Shown here: positions 26,062-33,918 of the stretch, piece by piece
How positions within the stretch are numbered: position 1 is the first letter of the stretch
Layout: every line of letters begins with the position of its first letter
Source of the DNA: Streptomyces sp. AC558_RSS880
GTDB lineage: Bacteria > Actinomycetota > Actinomycetes > Streptomycetales > Streptomycetaceae
NCBI RefSeq assembly: GCF_019049255.1
Contig: NZ_JAGMUJ010000050.1
Span: forward strand, 1 to 64,000
Length of the DNA stretch: 64,000 nt
Direction: 5' to 3'
The notes under the pieces: generated by a model
Told to the model about the DNA's origin: nothing
The model's input: only the letters and a program-made list of their open reading frames with translations
The model's database searches: none
Made by a program: the position numbers and the translations under genes

Positions 26062-28275
26062 TCAGCGGGCGTCCGTGAAGACCTCACCCCGCTCCGCCTT
26101 CGCCACCAGCAGCGCCGGCGGGGTGAAGCGCTCGCCGTAGCGCTCGGCGAGTTCCCGCGCGCGGGCCACGAATCCGGGCAGGCCGCCCTCGTAGCCGTTG
26201 ATGTACTGGAGTACGCCGCCGGTCCAGCCGGGGAAGCCGATGCCGAGGATGGAGCCGATGTTGGCGTCGGCGACGGAGGTCAGCACGCCTTCCTCCAGCA
26301 GCCGGACGGTGTCCAGTGCCTCGGCGAACAGCATGCGCTCCTGCATGTCGCGGAACGGGATCTCGTGTCCGGCCTTCGTGCTGTGCTTGCCCGGGGGACG
26401 ACCCCCGGAACCCCCGAAATGCTCGCGCAGCCCGGGCCACAGGCTGCCGCGCTTGCCGTCCTCGCCGTACTCGTAGAAGCCCGCTCCGCCGCTGCGGCCG
26501 GGGCGCCCGAACTCGTCGACCATGCGGTCGATAACCGCTTCGGCGGGGTGCGCGGTCCAGGTGCCGCCGGCCTCCTCGACGGCCCGCTTCGTCTCGTTCC
26601 GGATCTTGCGCGGGAGGGTGAGCGTCAGCTCGTCCATCAGGGAGAGCACCTTGGCCGGGTAGCCCGCCTGGGCCGCCGCCTGCTCGACCGACGCGGGCTC
26701 GATGCCCTCGCCGACCATGGCGACGCCCTCGTTGATGAAGTGCCCGATGACGCGCGAGGTGAAGAAGCCGCGCGAGTCGTTGACGACGATCGGGGTCTTG
26801 TCGATCTGCCGGACCAGGTCGAAGGCGCGGGCCAGCGCCTCGTCGCCGGTGCGCCCGCCCTTGATGATCTCGACCAGCGGCATCCTGTCGACGGGCGAGA
26901 AGAAGTGCAGCCCGATGAAGTCGGCCTGGCGCTCGACGCCCTCGGCGAGGGCGGTGATGGGCAGGGTGGAGGTGTTGGAGCACAGCAGCGCGTCGGGGGC
27001 GACGACGTCCTGGACCTCCTGGAACACCTTGTGCTTGAGGGAGGTGTCCTCGAAGACGGCCTCGATGACCGCGTCGCAGCCGGCGAGGTCGGCGGCCTCG
27101 GCGGTGGGCGTGATGCGGGCGAGCAGCGCGTCGGCCTTCTCCTGGCTGGTACGGCCCTTGGCGACGGCCTTGGCGCACAGCTTCTCGGAGTAGCCCTTGC
27201 CCTTGACGGCGGCTTCCAGGGAGACGTCCTTCAGGACGACGTCGATCCCCGCGCGGGCGCACGAGTAGGCGATGCCGGCGCCCATCATCCCGGCGCCGAG
27301 GACGGCGACCTTGGTGACCTTGCGCGGCTCGATGCCCTGGGGGCGGTTGGCGCCGGAGTTGACGGCCTGCAGGTCGAAGAAGAACGCCTGGATCATGTTC
27401 TTCGCGGTCTGTCCGGCGGCCAGTTCGACGAAGTAGCGGGCCTCGATGACCTGGGCGGTCTCGAAGTCGACCTGGGAGCCCTCGACGGCGGCGGCCATGA
27501 TGTTGCGCGGGGCCGGGTAGGGGGCGCCGCCCGTCTGCTTGCGCAGGTTGGCCGGGAAGGCGGGGAGGTTGGCGGCGAACTTCGGGTGGGCGGGGGTGCC
27601 GCCCGGGATGCGGTAGCCGGGCCGGTCCCAGGGCTGGGCGGACTCGGGGTGGGCGTCGATGAAGGCGCGGGCCTTGGCGAGCATGTCCTCGCGCGTGTCG
27701 GCGACCTCGTCGACCAGGCCGTTGTCCAGGGCGCGGCGCGGGCTGTACTGGGTGCCCTGGAGGAGCACCTTCAGCAGCGCGTCGGTGATGCCGAGCATGC
27801 GGACGGTGCGGACGACGCCGCCGCCTCCGGGGAGCAGTCCGAGGGTGACCTCGGGGCAGCCGATCTTGGAGCCGGGGGCGTCGAGGGCGATCCGGTGGTG
27901 GCAGGCGAGGGCGAGTTCGTAGCCGCCGCCGAGGGCGGCGCCGTTGATCGCCGCGACGACGGGCTTGCCGAGGGTCTCGATGCGGCGCAGGTGCCGCTTG
28001 AGGGCCATGCCGCCGTCGAAGAGGTCCTGTGCCGTCTCGGGGGTGACCCGGATCAGGTCGCGCAGGTCGCCGCCGGCGAAGAAGGTCTTCTTGGCGGAGG
28101 TGATGATGACGCCGCGGAGGGAGTCCTTCTCCGCCTCCAGGCGGTCGGTGATCACGGCGAGGGAGTCCCGGAACGCCTGGTTCATGGTGTTCGCGGACTG
28201 GTGGGGATCGTCGATGACGAGCGTGACGACGCCGGTGCGGTCCTGTTCCCAGCGGATGGTGGTGCTCTCGGTCAT
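26062..28275 (-). CDS. fadB: Fatty acid oxidation multifunctional protein (enoyl-CoA hydratase / 3-hydroxyacyl-CoA dehydrogenase)
   Basis: A 737-aa FadB/FadJ-type enzyme performing the hydration and NAD-dependent dehydrogenation steps of beta-oxidation. Residues 1-190 are the crotonase domain (FFAGGDLRDLIR, INGAALGGGYELALACHH). About 325-505 is the NAD domain (VAVLGAGMMGAGIAYSCARA, SNTSTLPITALAE, GLHFFSPVDRMPLVEI). About 507-737 is the C-terminal dehydrogenase domain. Near residues 617-628 a short Gly/Pro linker, GGSGGRPPGK, is encoded by a perfect GC hairpin and looks like an in-frame insertion. It precedes the thiolase gene's product in the pathway and follows it in the operon, 39 bases downstream. 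Confidence 0.93.
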   Translation of the reverse strand: MTESTTIRWEQDRTGVVTLVIDDPHQSANTMNQAFRDSLAVITDRLEAEKDSLRGVIITSAKKTFFAGGDLRDLIRVTPETAQDLFDGGMALKRHLRRIETLGKPVVAAINGAALGGGYELALACHHRIALDAPGSKIGCPEVTLGLLPGGGGVVRTVRMLGITDALLKVLLQGTQYSPRRALDNGLVDEVADTREDMLAKARAFIDAHPESAQPWDRPGYRIPGGTPAHPKFAANLPAFPANLRKQTGGAPYPAPRNIMAAAVEGSQVDFETAQVIEARYFVELAAGQTAKNMIQAFFFDLQAVNSGANRPQGIEPRKVTKVAVLGAGMMGAGIAYSCARAGIDVVLKDVSLEAAVKGKGYSEKLCAKAVAKGRTSQEKADALLARITPTAEAADLAGCDAVIEAVFEDTSLKHKVFQEVQDVVAPDALLCSNTSTLPITALAEGVERQADFIGLHFFSPVDRMPLVEIIKGGRTGDEALARAFDLVRQIDKTPIVVNDSRGFFTSRVIGHFINEGVAMVGEGIEPASVEQAAAQAGYPAKVLSLMDELTLTLPRKIRNETKRAVEEAGGTWTAHPAEAVIDRMVDEFGRPGRSGGAGFYEYGEDGKRGSLWPGLREHFGGSGGRPPGKHSTKAGHEIPFRDMQERMLFAEALDTVRLLEEGVLTSVADANIGSILGIGFPGWTGGVLQYINGYEGGLPGFVARARELAERYGERFTPPALLVAKAERGEVFTDAR

Positions 28276-28314
28276 GGGGAAGTCTCCGTGAGTGAGGTGG
28301 CGGGTCGCTGGGGT

Positions 28315-29529
28315 TCAGAGGCGTTCGACGACGGTGGCGATGCCCATGCCGCCGCCCACGCACAGCGTGGCGAGGCCGTAGCGCTTGTCCTGGCGTTCGA
28401 GTTCGTCGACGAGGGTGCCGAGGATCATCGCGCCGGTGGCGCCGAGCGGGTGGCCCAGCGCGATGGCGCCGCCGTTGACGTTGACCTTGTCCAGGGACAG
28501 GCCCATGTCCTTCACGAAACGCAGGACGACGGCGGCGAACGCCTCGTTGATCTCGACGAGGTCGATGTCGTCGATGGTCAGGCCGGCCTTGGCGAGGGCC
28601 TTGCGGGTGGCGGGGGCGGGACCGGTGAGCATGATGGTGGGCTCGGAACCGGACACGGCGGCGGAGACGATCCTGGCGCGCGGGGTGAGTCCGTAGCGGT
28701 CGCCGACCTCCTTGGAGCCGATGGCGACGAGCGCGGCGCCGTCGACGATGCCGGAGGAGTTGCCCGCGTGGTGGACGTGGTCGATCTTCTCGACCCAGTG
28801 GTACTTCTGCAGGGCCACGGCGTCGAAACCGCCCAGCTCGCCGATGTCGGCGAAGGACGGCTTCAGCTTGGCCAGCGAGTCGGCGGTGGTGCCGGGGCGC
28901 AGGTGCTCGTCGTGGTCGAGGACGGTGAGGCCGCTGCGGTCCCGCACCGGGACGACGGACCGCTCGAAGCGGTTCTCCTTCCAGGCCGTGGCCGCGCGCT
29001 CCTGCGACAGGGCGGCGTACTCGTCGACGTCCCGCCGGGAGAAGCCCTCGATGGTGGCGATCAGGTCGGCGCCGATGCCCTGGGGGACGAAATTGGTAGC
29101 GAGGTTGGTCATCGGGTCGTTGAACCAGGCGCCGCCGTCCGAGGCCATCGGCACCCGGGACATCGACTCGACGCCGCCCGCGAGGACCAGGTCCTCCCAG
29201 CCGGAACGGACCTTGGCGGCGGCCAGGTTGACGGCCTCGAGGCCCGAGGCGCAGAAGCGGTTCTCCTGGACGCCGGCCACCGTGTCGGGCAGTCCGGCCG
29301 CGATGGCGGCGATGCGGGCGATGTCGGAGCCCTGGTCGCCGACCGGGCCGACGACGCCGAGCACGATGTCGTCGACGGCCGCCGGGTCGAGGCCGGGGAA
29401 GCGGTCGCGGATCTCGTGGATGAGGCCGACGACCAGGTCGACGGGCTTGGTGCCGTGCAGGGCGCCGTTGGCCTTGCCGCGCCCGCGCGGGGTGCGGATC
29501 GCGTCGTACACGTACGCTTCGGTGCTCAC
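28315..29529 (-). CDS. fadA: Acetyl-CoA acyltransferase (thiolase)
   Basis: A 404-aa thiolase that cleaves 3-ketoacyl-CoA to acetyl-CoA and a shortened acyl-CoA. NRFCASGLEAV contains the acyl-accepting Cys, EINEAFA and GHPLGATGA the catalytic Asn/His loops, and LCVGGGMGIA the second Cys. GTG at 29529 is chosen with AAAGG upstream. It sits between the racemase-like gene (11 bases) and fadB (39 bases) in one operon, as expected for the FadA partner of FadB. It could also serve the last step of the beta-ketoadipate pathway, whose own thiolase gene is missing from the pca operon, but nothing in the sequence shows that. Confidence 0.93.
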   Translation of the reverse strand: MSTEAYVYDAIRTPRGRGKANGALHGTKPVDLVVGLIHEIRDRFPGLDPAAVDDIVLGVVGPVGDQGSDIARIAAIAAGLPDTVAGVQENRFCASGLEAVNLAAAKVRSGWEDLVLAGGVESMSRVPMASDGGAWFNDPMTNLATNFVPQGIGADLIATIEGFSRRDVDEYAALSQERAATAWKENRFERSVVPVRDRSGLTVLDHDEHLRPGTTADSLAKLKPSFADIGELGGFDAVALQKYHWVEKIDHVHHAGNSSGIVDGAALVAIGSKEVGDRYGLTPRARIVSAAVSGSEPTIMLTGPAPATRKALAKAGLTIDDIDLVEINEAFAAVVLRFVKDMGLSLDKVNVNGGAIALGHPLGATGAMILGTLVDELERQDKRYGLATLCVGGGMGIATVVERL

Positions 29530-29540
29530 GAGGGGGCCTT

Positions 29541-30707
29541 TCACTGAGGGTTCGAGGGCTTGGAGGAGTGCGAGGGGGCCGGGGCCGTCAGTCCGGGTAC
29601 GTCCCAGTCGCGGGCCACGTCGTCGGTGTCGGCGCCCGGCCGGGCGGGCCCGGTGCGCACGGTGGTGGGGGTCGCGGAGAACCGCGGGGCCGGTGCGGGC
29701 TGGGTGATGCCGGCGTGGTCGGTGAAGGTGGAGCGGGCGGCGAGGTGCGGGTGGTGCGGGGCCTCGCGCAGGGACAGCACCGGCGCCACGCACGCGTCGG
29801 AGCCGTCGAAACGGGCCGTCCACTCGTCGCGGGTGCGGGTCCTGAAGCGGGCGGTGACCTGTGCGCGCAGCTCCGGCCAGCGGGTGACGTCGGTGTGCGC
29901 CCCGGTCTGGTCGTCCAGGCCGAGCAGGCGCAGGAACTCGGCGTAGAACCGCGGTTCCAGCGCGCCCACCGCCATGTGCTTGCCGTCGGCGGTCTCGTAG
30001 GTGCCGTAGTAGGGGCAGCCGCCGTCGAGGAGGTTGGCGCCGCGCCCGTCCTGCCAGGCGCCGGCGGCGAGCATGCCGTGGATCATCGTGGAGAGGTGGG
30101 TGGTGCCGTCCACGATGGCGGCGTCGACGACCTGCCCGGTGCCGGTCGCGCGTGCGTGGTGCAGCGCGGCGAGGACACCGACGACGAGGTAGAGGGAGCC
30201 GCCCGCGTAGTCGCCGAGCAGGTTGGCCGGGACGGCCGGGGGCCTGTCCGGGTCGCCGATCATGCCGAGGGTGCCGGTGAGGGCGATGTAGGCGATGTCG
30301 TGGCCCGCGCGGTCGGCGAGGGGCCCTTGCTGGCCCCAGCCGGTCATCCGGCCGTAGACCAGGCGCGGGTTGCGGGTGCGGCAGTCCCCGGGGCCGACGC
30401 CGAGCCGCTCGGCGACTCCGGGGCGGTAGCCCTCGATGAGGACGTCGGCGCGTTCGGCCAGGTCGAGGACGCGCGCCGGACCGTCGGGGGCCTTCAGGTC
30501 GACGATCACGGAGCGCTTGTTGCGGTTGGTCACGTCGAGGGCGGGGTCGATCCCGAGTGCGGGGCCCCCGGGGCGGTCCACGCGTACGACGTCGGCGCCC
30601 AGGTCGGCGAGGAGCATGGCGGCGAACGGGCCGGGCCCGATCCCGGCCAGCTCGACCACGCGCACGCCGCTGAGCGGACCGTGTCCCGGCGCCTTCGCCT
30701 CCGTCAT
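29541..30707 (-). CDS. CaiB/BaiF CoA-transferase family protein, alpha-methylacyl-CoA racemase-like
   Basis: A 388-aa family III CoA-transferase-fold protein. RVVELAGIGPGPFAAMLLAD and NRNKRSVIVDLK are N-terminal landmarks. AGHDIAYIALTG carries the His and NLLGDYAGG the Asp that correspond to the catalytic pair of M. tuberculosis Mcr. Racemases interconvert 2R/2S methyl-branched acyl-CoAs so that beta-oxidation can proceed, which fits its place at the head of the fadA-fadB operon. Substrates may be iso/anteiso or sterol-type acyl chains. The promoter region contains two palindromes. Confidence 0.88.
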   Translation of the reverse strand: MTEAKAPGHGPLSGVRVVELAGIGPGPFAAMLLADLGADVVRVDRPGGPALGIDPALDVTNRNKRSVIVDLKAPDGPARVLDLAERADVLIEGYRPGVAERLGVGPGDCRTRNPRLVYGRMTGWGQQGPLADRAGHDIAYIALTGTLGMIGDPDRPPAVPANLLGDYAGGSLYLVVGVLAALHHARATGTGQVVDAAIVDGTTHLSTMIHGMLAAGAWQDGRGANLLDGGCPYYGTYETADGKHMAVGALEPRFYAEFLRLLGLDDQTGAHTDVTRWPELRAQVTARFRTRTRDEWTARFDGSDACVAPVLSLREAPHHPHLAARSTFTDHAGITQPAPAPRFSATPTTVRTGPARPGADTDDVARDWDVPGLTAPAPSHSSKPSNPQ

Positions 30708-31077
30708 CGAGCCCCCATCGGCTGTGACACTACTGGTGTAACACCTGCGATGTTAGGAACGCGTTCCACCCGGCACAAGACCGGGCGAGCAAGCGCTTGG
30801 CCACTTTACGGCGCGGCACTGCTCCCCGGTGCCGTACCCGGCGGGCTCGGCACCGGGGCGGGTCAGCGCGTGGGCGTGCGCCGTCTCGCCCTCGAGCTCC
30901 ACCGTCGCCCCCAGGGCACGGTCACGCGCCTTTTCCCCTTTCTTCAGGGCGTTCGGGTCTCTTCAGGGCGTTCGGGGACACGGCCATCGGTCTCCTCCGG
31001 GCTCGCCGTCGGGCTCCGCACCCCTCACGCTAGCCTCGGCCAGCGACAGCGGCGCGGCTGCACGACCAAGGGGTGTC
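30708..31077. promoter_or_regulatory. Divergent regulatory region, racemase-fadAB operon / reductase gene
   Basis: A 370-base gap without a gene. Next to the racemase start it holds GGTGT-A-ACACC (30735-30745) and the perfect palindrome GGAACGCGTTCC (30756-30767). On the minus strand TAGTGT near 30729 is a possible -10. The second palindrome fits A-nn-AAC-nn-GTT-nn-A, one base away from the KstR-type consensus of actinobacterial sterol/lipid regulators. Toward the reductase gene there is a 17-base direct repeat at 30941-30976. Operator roles are inferred. Confidence 0.55.
30941..30976. repeat. Tandem direct repeat of 17 bases
   Basis: The unit TCTTCAGGGCGTTCGGG occurs at 30941-30957 and again at 30960-30976, separated by two bases. 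It lies about 100 bases ahead of the reductase start, where an activator or repressor could bind on one face of the helix (period 19). No dyad symmetry is obvious within the unit. Confidence 0.7.
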
Positions 31078-32256
31078 ATGAGCAGGCTGAACAGGACGGA
31101 CCGTCCGTACGACATCGTGCTCTTCGGAGCGACCGGCTTCGTCGGCACGCTGACCGCGGAGTACCTCGCCGACCATGCCCCCGCCGGGCTGCGCTGGGCG
31201 ATCGCCGGCCGCAGCACGGAGAAGCTGGAACGGCTGCGGGAGCGGCTGCCCGGCGGCGCGGGGATCGGGCTGCTGCGGGCGGACGTGTCCGACCCGGCCT
31301 CGCTGCGCGCCCTCGCCGAGCACGCGCGCGTGGTCGCCACCACCGTCGGCCCCTACGTGGAGTACGGCGAGGAACTCGTCGCCGCCTGCGCGGACACCGG
31401 GGCGGACTACGTCGACCTCACGGGTGAACCGGAGTTCGTGGACCTGGTGTACGTCCGGCACGACGCCCGCGCGCGGGAGACCGGGGCGCGGCTGGTGCAC
31501 GCCTGCGGCTTCGACTCGGTGCCGCACGACCTGGGCGCGTACTTCACCGTGCGGCAGCTTCCGGAAGGGGTGCCGCTGACCGTGGACGGCTTCGTGACCG
31601 TCGACGCGGCCTTCTCGGGCGGGACCTTCGCCTCGGCGCTGAACCAGTTCGCCCGGCACCGCGGGCTCCGCGCGGCGGCCCTGGACCGCCGGCGCCATGA
31701 ACCGCGGCTGGTGGGCCGCCGGGTGTCCGCTTCGGCCGGCGCGCCGCGCTACGCGCCGGAGGTCAGCGCCTGGGCCCTGCCCCTGCCGACCCTCGACGCG
31801 CGGATCGTGCGCCGTTCGGCCAGGGCACTCGACCGGTACGGCCCCGACTTCCGCTACCGGCACTACGCGGCCGTGCGGCGGCTCCCGGTGGCGGTGGGCG
31901 GGGTGGCGGCCGTGGGCGCGCTGGTGACGGCGGCCCAGCTCCCGCCACTGCGGCGCAGGCTCTCCGACCGGCTCGGGCCCGGCGACGGGCCGGGCCCCGA
32001 GAAGCGCGCCCGGAGCTGGTTCTCCGTCCGCTTCGTCGGCGAGGGCGGCGGGCGCCGGGTGTACACGGAGGTCGCGGGCGGTGACCCCGGTTACGACGAG
32101 ACGGCGAAGATGCTGGCCGAGGGTGCTCTCTGCCTGGCCTTCGACGACCTCCCGCCGACGGCCGGCCAGGTCACGACGGCGGTGGCGATGGGCGACGCGC
32201 TGATCGGCCGCCTCCGCGCGGCGGGACTCCGCTTCCGCGTCGCCGCGACCCGCTGA
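31078..32256 (+). CDS. Saccharopine dehydrogenase-fold NAD(P)-binding protein (trans-acting enoyl reductase type)
   Basis: A 392-aa protein. VLFGATGFVGTLTAEYLA is a Rossmann glycine motif, and VVATTVGPYVEYGEELVAAC and DYVDLTGEPEFV are landmarks of the saccharopine-dehydrogenase-like family to which mycobacterial trans-acting enoyl reductases belong. HACGFDSVPHDLGAYF follows. A hydrophobic stretch (VAVGGVAAVGALVTAAQL) near residue 275 could anchor it to membrane lipid. ATG at 31078 has AAGGGG four bases ahead. Being divergent from beta-oxidation genes, a lipid substrate is plausible; lysine metabolism is unlikely. Confidence 0.85.
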   Translation: MSRLNRTDRPYDIVLFGATGFVGTLTAEYLADHAPAGLRWAIAGRSTEKLERLRERLPGGAGIGLLRADVSDPASLRALAEHARVVATTVGPYVEYGEELVAACADTGADYVDLTGEPEFVDLVYVRHDARARETGARLVHACGFDSVPHDLGAYFTVRQLPEGVPLTVDGFVTVDAAFSGGTFASALNQFARHRGLRAAALDRRRHEPRLVGRRVSASAGAPRYAPEVSAWALPLPTLDARIVRRSARALDRYGPDFRYRHYAAVRRLPVAVGGVAAVGALVTAAQLPPLRRRLSDRLGPGDGPGPEKRARSWFSVRFVGEGGGRRVYTEVAGGDPGYDETAKMLAEGALCLAFDDLPPTAGQVTTAVAMGDALIGRLRAAGLRFRVAATR

Positions 32257-32274
32257 CGTCCGGCCGGGCGGAGG

Positions 32275-32421
32275 TTACAGCGGCCACTCGACCAGCGTGT
32301 AGATCATCCCGGCGATCCAGCCCAGCCCCGCCAGTACGGCGAGGGTGAGCCCGACGGTCACGGCCCGCTCGACGGGCCGTCCGTCGGCGGCGACAGGCTT
32401 GGGTGCGCGGTGCGTTGTCAT
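32275..32421 (-). CDS. Small single-pass membrane protein
   Basis: A 48-codon gene: a polar N-terminus MTTHRAPKPVAADGRPVERA, then one or two closely spaced hydrophobic segments VTVGLTLAVLAGLGWIAGM and IYTLVEWPL. I recall near-identical short proteins in many streptomycetes but no assigned function. It converges with the reductase gene (18 bases apart) and lies downstream of endonuclease V across the 13-bp repeat array. The start is the ATG that opens the conserved polar region; a longer frame adds a Pro/Ala tail without support. Confidence 0.65.
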   Translation of the reverse strand: MTTHRAPKPVAADGRPVERAVTVGLTLAVLAGLGWIAGMIYTLVEWPL

Positions 32422-32464
32422 GCACGCCAGCCTGGCGGGGCGGGCGGGGGACGGCATCCGTACA

Positions 32465-32541
32465 GGTACTCAGGACCGGTACTCAGGACCGGTACTCAGG
32501 ACCGGTACTCAGGACCGGTACTCAGGACCGGTACTCAGACC
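32465..32541. repeat. 13-bp tandem repeat array
   Basis: Five perfect copies of GGTACTCAGGACC (32465-32529) followed by a shortened sixth copy lacking one G (32530-32541). Each unit is an imperfect dyad, GGT-CT-AG-ACC around a central base, so neighbouring units can also pair with each other. The unit length is not a multiple of three, and the array lies between the stop of endonuclease V (32548) and the start of the small membrane protein (32421), so it is not coding. It is a likely length-variable locus. Confidence 0.9.
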
Positions 32542-32547
32542 GCACGG

Positions 32548-33252
32548 TCACCCGGAAGCCTCCTGCGGGGCGGCCTCGGCGAGCGCCCGGCGGCACAGGG
32601 CGTCGGCCCTGCGGGTGGTCTCCGGGAGACGGTAGGCGGGGCTCAGGGCGAGGGTGTGGGCGCAGGCGTTGTCCAGGCCCACGCGGTGGCCGACCGAGAC
32701 GAACACCGGCTTGACGGCGTCCCTGGTGCGCAGGGCACGGCCGACCTCCTCGCGGCCGGCGAGCAGCGGAGAGGTGCTGCCGCGCGGGGTGCCCGGTTCG
32801 TCGTGGGTGAAGGTGAAGGGGTTCTTGGCGACGCCGATCGTCGGCAGGCCGGTGAGGACGCCGAGGTGGCTGGCCAGGCCGAAGCGGCGGGGGTGGGCGA
32901 GGCCGTAGCCGTCGCAGACCACCAGGCCGGGCGGGCACGGCAGGGCTTCGAGGGCGGCCAGCACGGTGGGGATCTCGCGGAAGGCGAGCAGTCCGGGGAC
33001 GTACGGGAAGGAGATCCGGCCGACGGCCGTGGACTCGGCGACGACGTCGAGGGTCACCGCGTCGAGGACGACGGCCGCGGCGGCGACGACGTCCCGCTCG
33101 TCGTCGTACGCCACGTCGACTCCGGTGACATGGCCCGTCCCGGGCGGCGGGCCCGGTTCGTCGAGCACCACCCGCGCGCGGAGTGCGTCCTGGACCGCGC
33201 GGGCCTCTTCCTCGGTCACGGGCCAGTCGGCCGGTGTGCGTACGGTCGTCAT
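32548..33252 (-). CDS. nfi: Endonuclease V
   Basis: A 234-aa deoxyinosine 3'-endonuclease that nicks DNA near deaminated adenine (and inosine in RNA in some members). GVDVAYDDE holds the first metal Asp, VCDGYGLAHPRRFGLASHLG the second Asp and the His/Arg loop, and PTIGVAKNPF the conserved Lys strand. RISFPYVPGLLAFREIP is the PYIP-like wedge motif that separates the strands. Length is normal for the family. ATG at 33252 follows a short AGG run. The 3' end runs straight into the 13-bp repeat array. Confidence 0.95.
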   Translation of the reverse strand: MTTVRTPADWPVTEEEARAVQDALRARVVLDEPGPPPGTGHVTGVDVAYDDERDVVAAAAVVLDAVTLDVVAESTAVGRISFPYVPGLLAFREIPTVLAALEALPCPPGLVVCDGYGLAHPRRFGLASHLGVLTGLPTIGVAKNPFTFTHDEPGTPRGSTSPLLAGREEVGRALRTRDAVKPVFVSVGHRVGLDNACAHTLALSPAYRLPETTRRADALCRRALAEAAPQEASG

Positions 33253-33331
33253 GGTGCCCCTGAGCCTACTGGGGTGCGCGTGCTCCGCGCGGAGGGTGCC
33301 TCCCGGCCCGCCGCCTCCGCGCGGAGGCGGC

Positions 33332-33655
33332 TCACTTGCCGAGCGCCCGCTGGAGCTGACCCTTGTTCATGTTCGAACGGCCCTCGATGCCGCGCTTCTT
33401 GGCCTCCTCGTACAGCTGGTCGCGCGTGGGGCCCTGGGATCCCTTGCCGGACCGCTGGCCGCCGCGCTTGCCGGACGACATGTCCTGCGTGGAGGTGCGG
33501 CTGGCCGTCTTCGACTCACCGGACCGGGCACGCTCCTTGTTCACCGTCCGGGCGGCGATCTCCTTGGCGCGTCCGGTGCTCTCGCCCCGGTCCTCGGCGC
33601 TGTCCTTGATGTGCTCGTACTGACGCTCCCGTTTGGGGCTGGAACCGCGTGGCAT
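33332..33655 (-). CDS. Small basic protein with C-terminal Rho_N/SAP-like motif
   Basis: A 107-aa highly charged protein. Residues 1-70 are low-complexity Lys/Arg/Ser (ERQYEHIKDSAEDRGESTGR, then Ser/Gly/Lys-rich). The last 30 residues, TRDQLYEEAKKRGIEGRSNM followed by NKGQLQRAL, form a helix-extended-helix like the N-terminal Rho or SAP nucleic-acid-binding motif. Relatives are often labelled plasmid stabilisation proteins without evidence for that role. Binding to nucleic acid is a reasonable inference; nothing nearby suggests a plasmid. Confidence 0.75.
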   Translation of the reverse strand: MPRGSSPKRERQYEHIKDSAEDRGESTGRAKEIAARTVNKERARSGESKTASRTSTQDMSSGKRGGQRSGKGSQGPTRDQLYEEAKKRGIEGRSNMNKGQLQRALGK

Positions 33656-33803
33656 GTCCGCTCACTTCCTCTCGCGTACAGCGCACGGGTACCCACGTCG
33701 GCAGCGATCAGGGCACACCGCACGCATCAGTGCTCCAGGCGGGCGGCACGAGCGTCCCGGAGGACGTCCGGGAAGAGCCGTGTCACTCGGGTGCATGAAG
33801 GCG

Positions 33804-33817
33804 GTGACAGAGGTCAC
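33804..33817. promoter_or_regulatory. Inverted repeat upstream of the SsgA-like gene
   Basis: GTGAC-AGAG-GTCAC lies about 100 bases before the SsgA-like start. GTCACTCG occurs twice nearby (33782-33789 and 33813-33820). The half-site resembles those of developmental regulators such as BldD, but the spacing is four bases, not the five of the BldD consensus, so no regulator is named. Operator role is inferred. Confidence 0.4.
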
Positions 33818-33918
33818 TCGCCTTTCGTGTGCACGGATTGGTCGATTCCGTCGTCTCATCCAGTAGCCGACCCGATCCGCCCCGGAAGCCTGTCCAGCCG
33901 TCATGAGGGAGCAAGGCG

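Noticed and set aside
32403..32714. Frames encoding repeated RTGTQDRYSGPVL peptides
   Set aside because: They arise from translating the 13-bp tandem array and then run antisense to endonuclease V.
33332..33655. Plasmid or integrative element suggested by the usual label 'plasmid stabilisation protein'
   Set aside because: No replication, transfer, integrase or attachment features are nearby, and the label has no functional basis.
33804..33817. A BldD box
   Set aside because: The half-sites are separated by four bases rather than the five expected, so the match is not good enough to name the regulator.
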